Shown: positions 23,859-34,495, numbered from the stretch's first letter. The stretch: 64,000 nt of DNA from Lentilactobacillus sp. Marseille-Q4993 (GCF_951230165.1 NZ_CATNVB010000007.1:1-64000), one strand, 5' to 3'. Translations and numbers: made by a program. Notes: generated from the letters alone by a model not told the origin.

Positions 23859-26585
23859 TTAGTTTTTCATTGATACCGTTTTGCTCCGCTTCTTGTTGTA
23901 CGCAATTCGCGCGAGTTTGACAATTTCGGTCACTACCAAGACGATAAAGCCGGCAATGATTGGAATTCCCCAACCGTGGAAGAAACTGATACTTGCGGTG
24001 TGGAAAATTTCCTGCATAAACGGAATGTAGACAAAGGCCATTTGCATCAATACCAAGATGATTATGATGACAAACGCCGCTTTATTTTCAAAGAAATGTT
24101 TCGAAATAATTGGGTAAGAATTTCGGATGTTAAACAAGTAGAAGATCTTACCAAAGATAATGATATTAACGGTCATCGTAGAAGCCAGGATTGGCGTCAA
24201 CATACCGCTATCCACGTAGTGATCAAACCAGAGAATACCTAGAATTGAGATCAGTACCGAAACATAACCAATCTCGATATTATCCACTAGGCTGAGAATT
24301 CCCTTCTTAACGTTACGAGGTCCTCGCCGCATAACCGATTCTTCAGCGGGTTCAAAAATGAAGGCAAACTGAATCGTCAACGCTGAAACGGTGTTGATCC
24401 ATAGCAATTGCGTTGGGTACAGTGGCAACTCTTGCCCCATCACCATACTGATAAGAACAACTAATCCTTCAGCAAAACTCGTTGGCAACAGGAAGCGAAT
24501 CGTCTTCCGGATATTATCAAAGACGTGTCGTCCTTCAAATACCGCATCAACGATAGTCTCAAAGTCATCCTTTACCAGAACCATATCAGCTGCTTCCTTA
24601 GCAACTTCAGTTCCCTTTTCACCCATGGCAATACCGATATTGGCTTGCTTCAGGGCAGCCGCATCGTTAACTCCATCACCGGTCATAGCAACAATTTTTT
24701 CGTTTGCTTGTTGGGCCCGCACAATTCTTAGTTTATCTTGAGGTGTCGTTCTAGCAAACACGTTGTATTTACCAATATTCTTAACCAATTCCTCATCAGA
24801 CATTTCGTTTAACTCGGGGCCAGTGATTGCACTAATACTCTCATCCAAATCCAGTTTCTTAGCAATTGCTGATGCAGTATCTGGGTGATCACCGGTAATC
24901 ATCTTAACGCTAACTCCGGCTTGACGAAGACTACGGATGGCAGGAATTACTTCTTCACGTGGTGGATCAATGATTCCGACAACTCCGACCATCACGACCC
25001 CGTTTTCAAACAGGTCCATTGAGACAGTATCCGTGTCAACATTATCAATATAGGCTAACGCAACCACCCGAAGGCCATCAACGGTCAACTCATTAACCTT
25101 CTTGTTCCAAGCTTCTTCTTCAAAGCTTGGATCGTTTTTCTTAACCATCTCAAAGATAGTTCCGGGAGCTCCCTTGATCATAGCAATTCGGCGGCCATCT
25201 TTATTGACCAACCGGGCACTGAACCGGTAGGCAGAGTCGAACGGTAAAGTATCAACTTCATCGATCTCCGGTTCATGTCCCTTTAGTTTGTGGTACAAAC
25301 TAGTCAACGCACCATCGGTTGGCTCACCAGTCAAGCTCCACTCACCATCAGTTTTTACTAACTCGGCATCGGTTGTCGTACCGGCAATCGTAACAAGTTT
25401 GGCAAACTCATCATCATCTTCATAATTGAACTTTTTATCGCCCAACATGACATCACCGGAAACCCCCTTATCACCATCAACGAAACCAATTCCAGTCACC
25501 TTATAGTGGTTAGAATTAGTGATAACGTCGGTAACGGTCATTTCGTTCTTGGTCAAAGTACCGGTCTTGTCGGTATTAACGATATCAACCGCCCCAAGAG
25601 TTTCAACGGCGGGCAATGTTTTAACGATTGCTCCGCGCTTAGTCATCGTTTGCACTCCTCGAGCAAGGACAACCGAAGTAGAAGCTGGCAATCCTTCAGG
25701 AATCGAACCAACAACCATCGTGATAATCGCAATCGTCAACGTTGGCAAACTATAGATTTTGGTAATCAATCCAGCGATAAACAGGATGACCGCAACCGCA
25801 ATAATAAATAGCGATAAGTTAACGCCAAGCTTATCAAGATTCTTCATCAATGGCGTTACTTGTGCCTTGGTCTCCTCAACGTCTTGTTGAATATTACCAA
25901 TGACTGTATCCTCAGCAGTACCAACAACAATTCCCATTCCTGAACCTTGGGTGACCGCAGTTGAAGCGTAGGCCATGTTCGACCGTTCAGCCAGTGGCAC
26001 ATTCTCAGCAGTAAGCGGATCTTCAGTCTTATCAACCGAATTACTTTCACCGGTCAAAGTAGATTCTTGAATCTTCAAGTTGTCTGCATTGAACAATCGC
26101 ATATCGGCAGGAATTGCATCCCCAGCTTCGACCGATACGATATCCCCGACTACCAGTTCTCTGGCGGGTACTTCAATCTTATGTCCATCGCGAATAACGA
26201 TGTTTTGACTAACTAACAACTCCTTGATTTTAGTTAGGGCATTGTCAGCCTGCATTTCCTGGAAGAATCCAATAAAGGCGTTGGCAATGATAACCACCGC
26301 AATAACGGCTGAATCAGAGTAGTGCTTCAACAATAATGTAATCAGCGCAGCAGCAATCAAAATGTAGATAATACTGTTGTTGAACTGCAACAAGAACTGA
26401 AGGAGCTTGCTTTTCTTTTTAGCTGTTAATTCGTTGTAGCCATCTTCAGCCAACCGCTTCTTTGCTTCTGCTGGACTTAATCCCTTTTCGATGTCGGTGT
26501 TAAAGTCCTTTGCAAGCTTGTCAGTTGAATCCCGCCACAACTTTTGTTCGGGAGGGTTCTTCGTTTCTTCTAAGTTTTCTGCCAT
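23859..26585 (-). CDS. P-type cation-transporting ATPase (P2 type)
   Basis: A 908-residue pump. N-terminal cation-ATPase domain (GLSPAEAKKRLAEDGYNEL), actuator TGES in LTGESNSVDK, phosphorylation motif DKTGTLTK, nucleotide-binding KGAPGT, hinge MTGDGVNDAAALK, and ten TM segments. TM4 has IPEGLPAS as in Ca2+ pumps, but TM6 reads INTVSALTIQ where SERCA-type pumps have N-x-x-T-D. The aspartate that binds Ca2+ is thus replaced by Ala, and the ion cannot be assumed to be calcium. The start at 26585 has AGGTGA upstream. It is monocistronic. Confidence 0.92.
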   Translation of the reverse strand: MAENLEETKNPPEQKLWRDSTDKLAKDFNTDIEKGLSPAEAKKRLAEDGYNELTAKKKSKLLQFLLQFNNSIIYILIAAALITLLLKHYSDSAVIAVVIIANAFIGFFQEMQADNALTKIKELLVSQNIVIRDGHKIEVPARELVVGDIVSVEAGDAIPADMRLFNADNLKIQESTLTGESNSVDKTEDPLTAENVPLAERSNMAYASTAVTQGSGMGIVVGTAEDTVIGNIQQDVEETKAQVTPLMKNLDKLGVNLSLFIIAVAVILFIAGLITKIYSLPTLTIAIITMVVGSIPEGLPASTSVVLARGVQTMTKRGAIVKTLPAVETLGAVDIVNTDKTGTLTKNEMTVTDVITNSNHYKVTGIGFVDGDKGVSGDVMLGDKKFNYEDDDEFAKLVTIAGTTTDAELVKTDGEWSLTGEPTDGALTSLYHKLKGHEPEIDEVDTLPFDSAYRFSARLVNKDGRRIAMIKGAPGTIFEMVKKNDPSFEEEAWNKKVNELTVDGLRVVALAYIDNVDTDTVSMDLFENGVVMVGVVGIIDPPREEVIPAIRSLRQAGVSVKMITGDHPDTASAIAKKLDLDESISAITGPELNEMSDEELVKNIGKYNVFARTTPQDKLRIVRAQQANEKIVAMTGDGVNDAAALKQANIGIAMGEKGTEVAKEAADMVLVKDDFETIVDAVFEGRHVFDNIRKTIRFLLPTSFAEGLVVLISMVMGQELPLYPTQLLWINTVSALTIQFAFIFEPAEESVMRRGPRNVKKGILSLVDNIEIGYVSVLISILGILWFDHYVDSGMLTPILASTMTVNIIIFGKIFYLFNIRNSYPIISKHFFENKAAFVIIIILVLMQMAFVYIPFMQEIFHTASISFFHGWGIPIIAGFIVLVVTEIVKLARIAYNKKRSKTVSMKN

Positions 26586-26720
26586 TTTGTAAATCACCTA
26601 TCCATTTTCATTAATTTGTTTATATAAATTATATAAGAAAAGTAAGGGAATGGTAAACTAATTCAACTAATTAGTGGGATTTGTTAATTTGGTTAAGTGT
26701 AAGAGCTGGGTTATGAACAT

Positions 26721-26872
26721 TGTTTGCTGTCGTTTGCTACATAGCCAAAACGCGTTCGCCAAACCTGATTCAACAGTAGCCATCACGACTGACTTAATTT
26801 CATTTTCGTCAGTTAGTGTTGCCATTGTGGGGGTTCACGAACGAAATTAAAAATTTCTAGTTCACTCCCTAC
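26721..26872 (-). repeat. 3-prime intergenic structured repeat, degenerate copy 2
   Basis: Read on the minus strand, it shows the hairpin GAAC-GAAATT with AATTTC-GTTC, then the linker CCCCCACA. A degenerate GATGGCTACTGTTG follows, then a block near GCGTTTTGGCTATGTAGC that also resembles the duplicated unit at 56.0-56.1 kb. It lies beyond copy 3, in the same orientation, in the 640-base gap between asd and the P-type ATPase. Confidence 0.55.
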
Positions 26873-26907
26873 ATTTAAAAAAATAAGGCTAGTAGAAAGC
26901 TCAAGTA

Positions 26908-27094
26908 CCAAAAGAATGCAGTAGTAAATTTCATTGTCTTGAAATTTATTACTGCATTCTTTTCTTTTATCCAAATACTTGCTACACGCAGTAACCGTCA
27001 GGACTGAGGGCCACTACTCATGGCCCCCAGTTACTGTCGGTCCTGCGGGGGTGAGACAACGAAAGCACCTTCGTATGCTTTCTGTCTCACTCCC
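26908..27094 (-). repeat. 3-prime intergenic structured repeat, copy 3
   Basis: On the minus strand, in order: hairpin GTGAGACA...TGTCTCAC (27090-27052), linker CCCCCGCA, palindrome around GACAGTAACTGGGGGCCA with TGGCCCTCAGTCC, the block GTTACTGCGTGTAGCAAG, and a 20-bp hairpin GAATGCAGTA-TAAATTTC at 26910-26963. The order is the same as in the copies at 3.9 and 62.9 kb. It lies downstream of asd in the sense direction. Confidence 0.8.
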
Positions 27095-27142
27095 TCACAC
27101 TCTACGCAAATCGGCTTCCCACCACAATCTTCTCACCTAAAT

Positions 27143-27185
27143 AAAAATGACGACCGCGCACTTCGTTTGCTCGCTCGTCATTTTC
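27143..27185 (-). terminator. Terminator of the lysine operon
   Basis: On the minus strand AAAATGACGA pairs with TCGTCATTTT and runs into TTTATTT, about 40 bases past the asd stop. Confidence 0.75.
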
Positions 27186-27223
27186 AATTTAGTGCTCAAA
27201 GATTAACCGTGGTGTTCAGCACT

Positions 27224-28300
27224 CTATAACTCATACGCCTCTTCCGGCACCCGCACCAAATCACGCTTTACAAGTTCTTCCGCAATTTGGACCGTGTTCC
27301 AAGCAGCACCCTTCAACAAGTTGTCCGACACAACCCACATGTTGAAGTTACCTTCATTTTCAAGGTCAGGACGGACCCGACCAACAAACGTGTCACGGCT
27401 ACCTTCAGAATTGATTGATTGAGGATAAATTTGGTTACTTGGATCATCCTCAAGCACAACTCCAGCAGCTGACGACAATGCCTTTTGAATTTGGGCTGCG
27501 GTAGCACTCTTGTCTTCAACTTCAAAGTACACAGTTTCACCGTGACCAATTCTTACTGGCACTCGAACACAAGTAGCAGTAACCTTGATGTCCTTGGCGT
27601 TCATGTCATTTAACATAATCTTCTTAGTTTCATGGATCATCTTCCACTCTTCATGAGTATAACCATCATCTTCAAAGACGTCGATTTGTGGCAATAAGTT
27701 AAATGCCATTTGGTAATGCTTCTTGTCACCCTTAGTAGGTAAAATCTTAGGGTCGATTTCTTCACCCTTGATGTATTGTTCTGATTCTTCCATTAATTCG
27801 TTAAGAGCTGATTGGCCAGCACCAGAAACCGCTTGGTAAGTTGAAACGATAACTTGCTTCAAACCAAATTGTTGTCTAATTGGTTCAAGGGCAACCACCA
27901 TTTGAATAGTTGAACAGTTAGGGTTAGCAATAATTCCCTTGTGGTCTGATAAGTGGTCTGCATTAACTTCAGGAACGATAAGGGGAACTTGGGGGTCCAT
28001 TCGAAACGCGCTGGTGTTGTCCACACAAACTGCTCCCCGTTTTACAGCTTCAGGCAAGAACTTCTTCGAAACTGAACCACCAGCTGATGCTAAGACAAGG
28101 TCAACCACATCAAAACTTTCTGGCTTAGCTTCTTCAATGGTGACATCTTGACCCCTGAACTTAAGCACCTTACCAGCAGAACGTGATGATGCTAGTAGCT
28201 TAATGCTCTTTACTGGAATCGTGGACTGCTCCAATTGTTGAATCAATCTAGTTCCAACTGCTCCTGTTGCTCCTAAAATTGCAACGTTAAATTCCTTCAT
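27224..28300 (-). CDS. asd: Aspartate-semialdehyde dehydrogenase
   Basis: A 358-residue enzyme reducing aspartyl phosphate to aspartate semialdehyde with NADPH. N-terminal Rossmann motif [10 protein letters not shown], catalytic cysteine in NPNCSTIQM (about residue 130), substrate-binding QAVSGAGQ, and late histidine in [11 protein letters not shown]. It is the last gene of the seven-gene lysine operon, 15 bases after patA, and precedes a terminator. Its product feeds DapA. Confidence 0.95.
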   Translation of the reverse strand: MKEFNVAILGATGAVGTRLIQQLEQSTIPVKSIKLLASSRSAGKVLKFRGQDVTIEEAKPESFDVVDLVLASAGGSVSKKFLPEAVKRGAVCVDNTSAFRMDPQVPLIVPEVNADHLSDHKGIIANPNCSTIQMVVALEPIRQQFGLKQVIVSTYQAVSGAGQSALNELMEESEQYIKGEEIDPKILPTKGDKKHYQMAFNLLPQIDVFEDDGYTHEEWKMIHETKKIMLNDMNAKDIKVTATCVRVPVRIGHGETVYFEVEDKSATAAQIQKALSSAAGVVLEDDPSNQIYPQSINSEGSRDTFVGRVRPDLENEGNFNMWVVSDNLLKGAAWNTVQIAEELVKRDLVRVPEEAYEL

Positions 28301-28315
28301 GTTAATTACTCCTAT

Positions 28316-29500
28316 CTAATTTATACTCTTTAAATATTCTTCCATTCGATCCATTGCTAGCTTGATGTCATCGTCTGATGCAGCGTATGACAAACGAATA
28401 TAGCCTTCCCCACCGGGACCAAACGCTGATCCTGGAGTAACACCAACTCGAGCCTTGTTTGCCAAATCTTCAGCAAACTCAACCGAGGTTTCGTTAATTG
28501 TAACAGGAATTTTGACAAAGATGTAAAATGCACCCTTCGGCTGAACAATTTCAAAGCCCATCTTGCTTAACCGGTCGGCAATGTAGTCTCGTCGTTTATG
28601 ATAGACAGCCTTCATCTCAACTGGATCTTCCAACCCATTTGCCAGTGCTTCATAAGCAGCGTACTGAGCTGGATTTGAAGGTGAAGTAATGACAAACGCA
28701 TGCATCTTGGCCGCGTTAGTCACGAAATCCCTTGGCGCAGCAATGTAACCAATTCGGTAACCAGTCATTGCGTGCGACTTTGAGAGACCGTTGATCAAGA
28801 TAGTTTGATTAGGCAACATCGTAGCGATTGAATGGTGGTCAACGCCGTAGGTCAACTCACAGTAAATCTCATCAGCAATTACATAAATACTGTGTTGTTT
28901 TAACACGTCAGCCAATGCCTGTAACTGTTCCTCACTATATTCAACCCCCGTTGGGTTACTTGGGTAGTTAAGTACGATTGCCTTAACAGAATCACCATTT
29001 TCATCAAGCGCTTTTTGTAGCTTTTCCGGAGTGAGGACAAAGCCATCATCCGAAGTATCAATCGTAATTAGTTCAGCCCCAGCAACCGTTACAAGTGGGA
29101 AGTATAGTGCAAACGCTGGCGTTGGTACAATCACCTTATCGCCAGGATTAAGAATCGTATTCATAGCCGTATAAAGGGCTTCGGTTGCACCAATCGTTAC
29201 GATAATTTCTGATTCAGGGTCGTATGTAACGTTCGTCCGTTTTTCAACGAAAGAACTAATCGCTTTTCTTAATTCAGGAATCCCTTTTTGAGCTGAGTAA
29301 TGAGATTCATCAGCCTTAATACTTTCAATAGCAGCATTCTTAACGTGGTCAGGAACGGCAAAATCCGGTTCCCCAATGGTTAACTTAACGATACCATCAA
29401 TCGAAGAAATTTTTTGGTCGAACTCCCGAATTCCCGATGGCCCAACTTCGGCAAGGTTCTTGTTCCCAATCTGCTCTAGTTTTTTATCTAATTCTGGCAT
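28316..29500 (-). CDS. patA: Aminotransferase, probable N-acetyl-LL-diaminopimelate aminotransferase
   Basis: A 394-residue fold-type I PLP enzyme: IGEPDF near residue 42, NYPSNPTGVEYS with the conserved Asn, DEIYCELTYG with the PLP-binding Asp, and the PLP lysine in NGLSKSHAMTGYRIGY. In the acetylase variant of the diaminopimelate pathway it transaminates N-acetyl-amino-oxopimelate. That role is deduced from its place between dapB and asd, since the fold alone fits many aminotransferases. GGAGGC precedes the ATG. Confidence 0.9.
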   Translation of the reverse strand: MPELDKKLEQIGNKNLAEVGPSGIREFDQKISSIDGIVKLTIGEPDFAVPDHVKNAAIESIKADESHYSAQKGIPELRKAISSFVEKRTNVTYDPESEIIVTIGATEALYTAMNTILNPGDKVIVPTPAFALYFPLVTVAGAELITIDTSDDGFVLTPEKLQKALDENGDSVKAIVLNYPSNPTGVEYSEEQLQALADVLKQHSIYVIADEIYCELTYGVDHHSIATMLPNQTILINGLSKSHAMTGYRIGYIAAPRDFVTNAAKMHAFVITSPSNPAQYAAYEALANGLEDPVEMKAVYHKRRDYIADRLSKMGFEIVQPKGAFYIFVKIPVTINETSVEFAEDLANKARVGVTPGSAFGPGGEGYIRLSYAASDDDIKLAMDRMEEYLKSIN

Positions 29501-29515
29501 GATATGCCTCCTAAA

Positions 29516-30289
29516 TTAAAGTATGTTTTCCAGACCAACAACCAATTCTTTAGCGGTTGCGGCAAACGGAACGGCGATTTTAACACCACCCATAAAAGAT
29601 TCGCGGTCAAACGAGTCCTGTCTGATTGTCAACGCTTCGCCAGTACCACCAAACAACACTTGCTCGTGGGCAATGTAGCCAGGTAAACGAACTGCATGAA
29701 CGCGGACGTTGTCAACGTCAGCTCCCCGAGCACCTTTGATTGTTTCTGCAAGTGATGATTCAGGCTCTGCTTCCCGGGCCTTACTGATCATTTTGGCGGT
29801 GCTAATAGCGGTACCCGATGGGGCGTCCAGTTTATCAGCATGATGCATTTCAATAACTTCAACGTCAGGCAGGTACTTAGCTGCTTCCTGAGCAAATTTC
29901 ATCAATAGCACTGCTGATAACCCAAAGTTAGGGGCAACCATTCCACCAACTTGCTTATCCTGAGCGAGTTTAGTCAACTCAGCTAGCTGCTCATCCTTCA
30001 TTCCTGAAGTCCCAACAACGGGATGGATTCCGTTTGTGATTGCGAACTTGATATTATTAAACACCGCACTTGGAACTGTGAAATCGATCCATACCTCAGC
30101 GTCAGTCTTGATATCATCGAGCGAAGTAAATACCTCCACGTCATCTGCCAAGCCGTAATCAGCTTTGTTGATTCCCTCAGCGCCCGGATTGAACGCCGCT
30201 ACCAATTTGAAATCAGGGGCATCATTCACCATATGAACTGTCTTTTGGCCCATGGAACCCATGAACCCAGATACTAAAACTTTAATCAT
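29516..30289 (-). CDS. dapB: 4-hydroxy-tetrahydrodipicolinate reductase
   Basis: A 257-residue DapB. N-terminal dinucleotide fold GFMGSMGQKTV, TVPSAVFNN, VGTSGM, the signature EMHHADKLDAPSGTA with catalytic His and Lys (about residues 145-160), and C-terminal dimerisation. It reduces HTPA to tetrahydrodipicolinate with NAD(P)H. It follows dapA by 12 bases. Confidence 0.95.
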   Translation of the reverse strand: MIKVLVSGFMGSMGQKTVHMVNDAPDFKLVAAFNPGAEGINKADYGLADDVEVFTSLDDIKTDAEVWIDFTVPSAVFNNIKFAITNGIHPVVGTSGMKDEQLAELTKLAQDKQVGGMVAPNFGLSAVLLMKFAQEAAKYLPDVEVIEMHHADKLDAPSGTAISTAKMISKAREAEPESSLAETIKGARGADVDNVRVHAVRLPGYIAHEQVLFGGTGEALTIRQDSFDRESFMGGVKIAVPFAATAKELVVGLENIL

Positions 30290-30301
30290 GATTGACTCCT
30301 T

Positions 30302-31192
30302 TTATTTAGTCTCCATTAAAGCATTATCACCCAAATTTAACTTTCTTGCCAGTTCGATTTTTTCTTCATCATTAAGTGGCAGGATAGGAAGACGGCAACT
30401 ACCCACTGGATAACCGGTAGCATTAAGGACTGCCTTAACTGGAGATGGTGATGGATACATGAACAACGCACTCATTTTTGGCGTTAATTCTCTCATTAAT
30501 GATCCAGCTGTTTGAACATCACCAGATTCGAGAGCATCGTACATTTTCCGGATTTCGGCCCCGTATACGTGAGCAGCAACCGAAATTACTCCGTTGGCCC
30601 CAACTGCTTTTGCTTCAAGGGCTTGAGCATCTTCACCAGTATAAACATTGAAATCAGTAGTGTTTTGAACGATGTATTCCAGCTCCTCGATTGGAGTACA
30701 TTGCTTAACCCCGGCAATGTTAGGGTTCTTAGAAAGTTCAACAACTGTTTCCTGTTCCATTTTTACTCCAGTCCGACCGGGAATATTGTAGATGATCAAA
30801 GGAACTGATGAGTTTTCAGCAACCGTGTCAAAGTGAGCAATCATTCCGCGTTGGTTAGGTTTGTTGTAGTAAGGAACCACAACTAAAGCGTAGTCAATCC
30901 CAGGAATATCACTAACTTCTTTAGTAAAGTTAGATGTTTGGTAAGTGTTATTACTACCAGTTCCGGCAATAACGACACAACGGCCATCAACGATTTGGGC
31001 AAAACGGGTGTAAAGTTCGATTTTTTCATCGTGACTCAAAGTTGGGGTTTCCCCAGTAGTTCCGCCAATGACGAATCCACGTGATCCGGTATCAATAAGG
31101 TGGTTAGTAAGTCTTTCAAGTGATTCGAAGTCGATGGAACCATCTTCACCAAACGGTGTCACAATAGCTGTAAGCAAGTCTGCATTAATCAT
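30302..31192 (-). CDS. dapA: 4-hydroxy-tetrahydrodipicolinate synthase
   Basis: A 296-residue TIM-barrel DapA condensing pyruvate with aspartate semialdehyde. TAIVTPF at the start, [10 protein letters not shown], the catalytic tyrosine in [19 protein letters not shown], and the Schiff-base lysine in NIAGVKQCT (about residue 162). It is the fourth gene of the lysA-side operon, 27 bases after the deacetylase gene. Confidence 0.95.
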   Translation of the reverse strand: MINADLLTAIVTPFGEDGSIDFESLERLTNHLIDTGSRGFVIGGTTGETPTLSHDEKIELYTRFAQIVDGRCVVIAGTGSNNTYQTSNFTKEVSDIPGIDYALVVVPYYNKPNQRGMIAHFDTVAENSSVPLIIYNIPGRTGVKMEQETVVELSKNPNIAGVKQCTPIEELEYIVQNTTDFNVYTGEDAQALEAKAVGANGVISVAAHVYGAEIRKMYDALESGDVQTAGSLMRELTPKMSALFMYPSPSPVKAVLNATGYPVGSCRLPILPLNDEEKIELARKLNLGDNALMETK

Positions 31193-31219
31193 AATAAATT
31201 TCCCCTTTTTATTGTTAGT

Positions 31220-32371
31220 TTAATTTGTCATTCTGTATTCCAAAAACTTAGTGATGGCAGAGACACCCTTTTCAAGTGCCCGCTCATCTGGTGTAAACGT
31301 GGCGGCATGAAGTTGGGAATCATCCTCAACTCCCAGCCAGAACATTGTGCCTTCAAACTTAGAAAGTAGATATCCAAAGTCCTCGCCGGTCATGGCCGGT
31401 TGGGTTTCAATGAACTCAACACTGGATTCTTGACTACAAAAATCAATAAATCTTTTGGTAAGTTCATCATTGTTCTCAACTGGCAGGTAGCCACCTTGGT
31501 TAAACTGAATATCGACTTGGCAGTCGTAACTGGCCGCGATTCCATTCGCTACCTGTTTTAGTCTGGCCACGATTTTTTCAATCATTACCTGCGTCAGCCC
31601 TCGAATCGTTCCCTCAAGGCGAGCCTCACCAGCAATTACGTTTCTAATCGTTCCAGCTTCCATCTTCCCAAAAGTGATAACCCCACTTTGAATGGGATCA
31701 ATACTCCGAGAAATAATGGTTTGGACTTGAACGATAAACTGGGAAGCGGCAACTACCATATCGTTAGCATTCTGTGGAAAGGCAGCGTGACCACTCTTTC
31801 CTTTGAAATCGACGTTGACTTCCGTTGTTCCAGCAAATAGGGTCCCCATCCGGCAACCAATCGCCCCTGCTGGCAAGTCAGGATTATCATGTAATCCATA
31901 AAACTCATCTGGTTTCCACTTACCCTCGAAAACACCAAGTTCGTAGGCGATTTTGCCACCATTATCATTTTCTTCAGCCGGTTGGAAGAAGAAAATCAGA
32001 TTGTCCTTTGGCTGGTGTTCAGAGAACCAACTCAGAACGCCAAGTGCAACAGTCATGTGAATGTCATGACCACAAGCGTGCATCACGTTTGGGTGGGTTG
32101 AGGCAAATGGCAATCCGGTCTGCTCGGTAACTGGCAAAGCATCAATATCCGTTCGGTAACCAATTGTTCTAGTTGGTTCACTCCCATCAACCCTAACGAG
32201 AATTGCGGTAGGAAGCTTTTCGACGGTGCGAACCTCCAAATTTTCCTGATTCATTTTGCTAATTTCTTCTATTAAATAGTCGTGAGTTTGGAACTCCTTG
32301 AGAGCCAGTTCAGGAATCCGGTGAAGTTGTCGCCTAATTGTTATTAAATTATCTTCGGTTAGGACTGCCAT
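31220..32371 (-). CDS. N-acetyldiaminopimelate deacetylase (M20 family)
   Basis: A 383-residue M20 amidohydrolase. RRQLHRIPELALKE at the start, YRTDIDALPVTEQTG, metal-binding HACGHDIHMT, the base in QPAEEND, a lid domain around KGKSGHAAFP, and TGEDFGYL near the end. The length and context match the Bacillus YkuR enzyme, which removes acetyl from N-acetyl-LL-diaminopimelate. It is directly downstream of the acetyltransferase gene (4-base gap), which fits the acetylase variant of the pathway. Confidence 0.92.
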   Translation of the reverse strand: MAVLTEDNLITIRRQLHRIPELALKEFQTHDYLIEEISKMNQENLEVRTVEKLPTAILVRVDGSEPTRTIGYRTDIDALPVTEQTGLPFASTHPNVMHACGHDIHMTVALGVLSWFSEHQPKDNLIFFFQPAEENDNGGKIAYELGVFEGKWKPDEFYGLHDNPDLPAGAIGCRMGTLFAGTTEVNVDFKGKSGHAAFPQNANDMVVAASQFIVQVQTIISRSIDPIQSGVITFGKMEAGTIRNVIAGEARLEGTIRGLTQVMIEKIVARLKQVANGIAASYDCQVDIQFNQGGYLPVENNDELTKRFIDFCSQESSVEFIETQPAMTGEDFGYLLSKFEGTMFWLGVEDDSQLHAATFTPDERALEKGVSAITKFLEYRMTN

Positions 32372-32375
32372 GTCA

Positions 32376-33086
32376 TCACAACTTTCTTAAATCATCTTCA
32401 AGGGTCGTCTTTGATTTCGTCTTTTCATCAATATCCTTGATCTTTCGAGCAGGAACTCCCGCTACCATTGTGTGGGGAGCAACATCCGAAGTAACGATTG
32501 AGCCAGCGGCAACAACCGCTCCCTCACCAACATGAACGCCTTCGATAACTACCGCATTGGCACCAACCAACACGTTATCATCGATTTGAACTGGTTTGGC
32601 AGAGGCAGGTTCGATAACACCAGCTAACACTGCCCCGGCACCAATGTGGGAATGTTTACCAACAATGGCCCGACCACCAAGCACCACGCCCATGTCGATC
32701 ATTGAATCATCGCCGATTTCAGCCCCGATATTGATAATTGCCCCCATCATAATAACGGCATTCTTACCAATCGTTACTTGGTCACGAATTACTGCTCCTG
32801 GTTCGATTCGAGCGTTGATTTCCTTAGTATCAAGAAGTGGCACCGCTGAGTTGCGAGCATCACTTTCAATTTCATAATCAGCAATTGCTTCCTTATTAGA
32901 TGCAAGAAATGGTTTAACGTCTGCCCAATCGCCAAACAAAACAGCGGTCTTTTCTTCAGCAAACGCTTTGATACTACTTGGAAAGTCAAGGTCAGCAATC
33001 TTACCGCTGATATAAACCTTAACGGGGGTTTTCTTTGGGGCGTTACCAATGTATTCAATAATCTCTCGTGCACTTAATTTTTCCAT
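32376..33086 (-). CDS. dapD: Tetrahydrodipicolinate N-acetyltransferase
   Basis: A 236-residue enzyme. The N-terminal domain [20 protein letters not shown] is followed by a left-handed beta helix of hexapeptide repeats (about 90-195; [18 protein letters not shown]..., [10 protein letters not shown] at the end). It acetylates tetrahydrodipicolinate using acetyl-CoA. I place the start at the second of two adjacent ATGs (33086), seven bases from AAGGAG; 33089 is equally possible. It is followed by the deacetylase gene. Confidence 0.94.
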   Translation of the reverse strand: MEKLSAREIIEYIGNAPKKTPVKVYISGKIADLDFPSSIKAFAEEKTAVLFGDWADVKPFLASNKEAIADYEIESDARNSAVPLLDTKEINARIEPGAVIRDQVTIGKNAVIMMGAIINIGAEIGDDSMIDMGVVLGGRAIVGKHSHIGAGAVLAGVIEPASAKPVQIDDNVLVGANAVVIEGVHVGEGAVVAAGSIVTSDVAPHTMVAGVPARKIKDIDEKTKSKTTLEDDLRKL

Positions 33087-33097
33087 CATGTTACTCC

Positions 33098-34408
33098 TTA
33101 TTTTTGTAATGGTAGATCTCGTTCAATTAGGTCAGCGTAGGTTTCACGCTGAATTACTAAGTTTGCTTTACCGTTCTCACAAAAGACAACTGCCGGCCGT
33201 GGATTCCGATTGTAGTTAGATGCCATTGAGAAGCCATAAGCTCCAGTTGCCAGCATTGCAATCACATCGCCAGGTTCCGTCTTTGGTAAATCGGCATGGT
33301 CAACCAAAATATCGCCTGATTCACAATACTTGCCGGCCAGATGAACGGTCTCGGCCGTCGGTGCAGTTGGGTTACTTGCCAGTAACACTTCGTATTCCGC
33401 TTGGTAAAGGGCTGGCCGAATGTTATCGCCCATTCCACCATCAACCGCAACATATGATTCGTAACCCGGAATATCCTTACGAGAACCAACCGTGTAAAGG
33501 TTATAACCAGCGGGGCCAACGATTGAACGACCAGGCTCGATCCAGATGGCAGGCATCTTCATGCCATAATCCGTAGTAGTCTTCTTTACTCGTTTGACGA
33601 TTGCATCAACAAATTCTTCCGGTGCAATTGGGTCGTCATCCTCGGTGTACCGAATCCCAAAGCCACCACCAACGTTAAGAACTTCAGCTTCGTAGCCAAA
33701 CTTGGTTTGCCATTCATGCAAGGTATCAGTCAACTTCTCGGCAGCTGCTTCAAAGCCACTAACTTCGAAGATCTGCGAACCAATATGGGCGTGAATTCCT
33801 TGTAAGTGCATATGGTCTAACTTAAGCACTTGTTGTAACGCTTCATCCGCTTGACCACTGTTAAGGTCAAACCCAAACTTACTATCAACCTGACCAGTCT
33901 GGATAAACTCATGTGTATGAGCCGAAATTCCTGGCGTAACTCGTAACATTACGTTCATCGTGGCGTTCTTTTCAATCAAAACTCGGTTGAGCAACTCAAT
34001 TTCATAGAAATTATCGAGGATAATTACCCCAACGTGGTTATCAACAGCCATTTCCAACTCATCCTGGGATTTGTTGTTGCCGTGAAAACTCACGCGTTCC
34101 ATTGGAAAGTGGGCTTTGATCGCCGTGTATAATTCCCCACCGGACACAACGTCGATGTGACCATCTTCTTCAGCAACTAATTGAAACATTGCAATTGCTG
34201 CAAAGGCCTTGCTGGCATAGCTCACTGCGTAGTCAACATCGTTGTCCTTGAACACTCGTTGAAAGCTTCTGATTTGATTCCTGATCCCAGTTACATCATA
34301 TGCAACCAGTGGTGTTTGAAACTTGTGCGCTAACTCGAGCGAGTCAACCCCGCCAATTTCGATGTGGCCCTGTTCGTTTGTACTGTATGGTTGATTGTCT
34401 GCTGTCAT
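33098..34408 (-). CDS. lysA: Diaminopimelate decarboxylase
   Basis: A 436-residue alanine-racemase-fold PLP enzyme converting meso-diaminopimelate to L-lysine. The PLP lysine is in [11 protein letters not shown] (about residue 55), with the histidine in [28 protein letters not shown] and the substrate Cys in KYCESGD. The start at 34408 has GGAGGG eight bases upstream; the upstream in-frame codons lie between the riboswitch terminator and this site. It is the first gene after the riboswitch and heads the operon. Confidence 0.95.
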   Translation of the reverse strand: MTADNQPYSTNEQGHIEIGGVDSLELAHKFQTPLVAYDVTGIRNQIRSFQRVFKDNDVDYAVSYASKAFAAIAMFQLVAEEDGHIDVVSGGELYTAIKAHFPMERVSFHGNNKSQDELEMAVDNHVGVIILDNFYEIELLNRVLIEKNATMNVMLRVTPGISAHTHEFIQTGQVDSKFGFDLNSGQADEALQQVLKLDHMHLQGIHAHIGSQIFEVSGFEAAAEKLTDTLHEWQTKFGYEAEVLNVGGGFGIRYTEDDDPIAPEEFVDAIVKRVKKTTTDYGMKMPAIWIEPGRSIVGPAGYNLYTVGSRKDIPGYESYVAVDGGMGDNIRPALYQAEYEVLLASNPTAPTAETVHLAGKYCESGDILVDHADLPKTEPGDVIAMLATGAYGFSMASNYNRNPRPAVVFCENGKANLVIQRETYADLIERDLPLQK

Positions 34409-34455
34409 GTAATATTCCCTCCGGTGACTTTTAGTGGTCACGCTAATTTGAATAT

Positions 34456-34495
34456 AAAAAAAGATCCTTTTGTTTTACGCTAAAAACAAAAAGAT
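34456..34495 (-). terminator. Riboswitch-controlled terminator
   Basis: On the minus strand AGATCTTTTTGTTTT pairs with AAAACAAAAGGATCT (one G-U) and is followed by seven T. It lies between the lysine aptamer and lysA, so it is the off-state expression platform. Confidence 0.88.

Noticed and set aside
27020-27229. Small plus-strand open frame rich in basic residues downstream of the repeat
   Set aside because: It lies across the repeat and the lysine-operon terminator and has no start signal.
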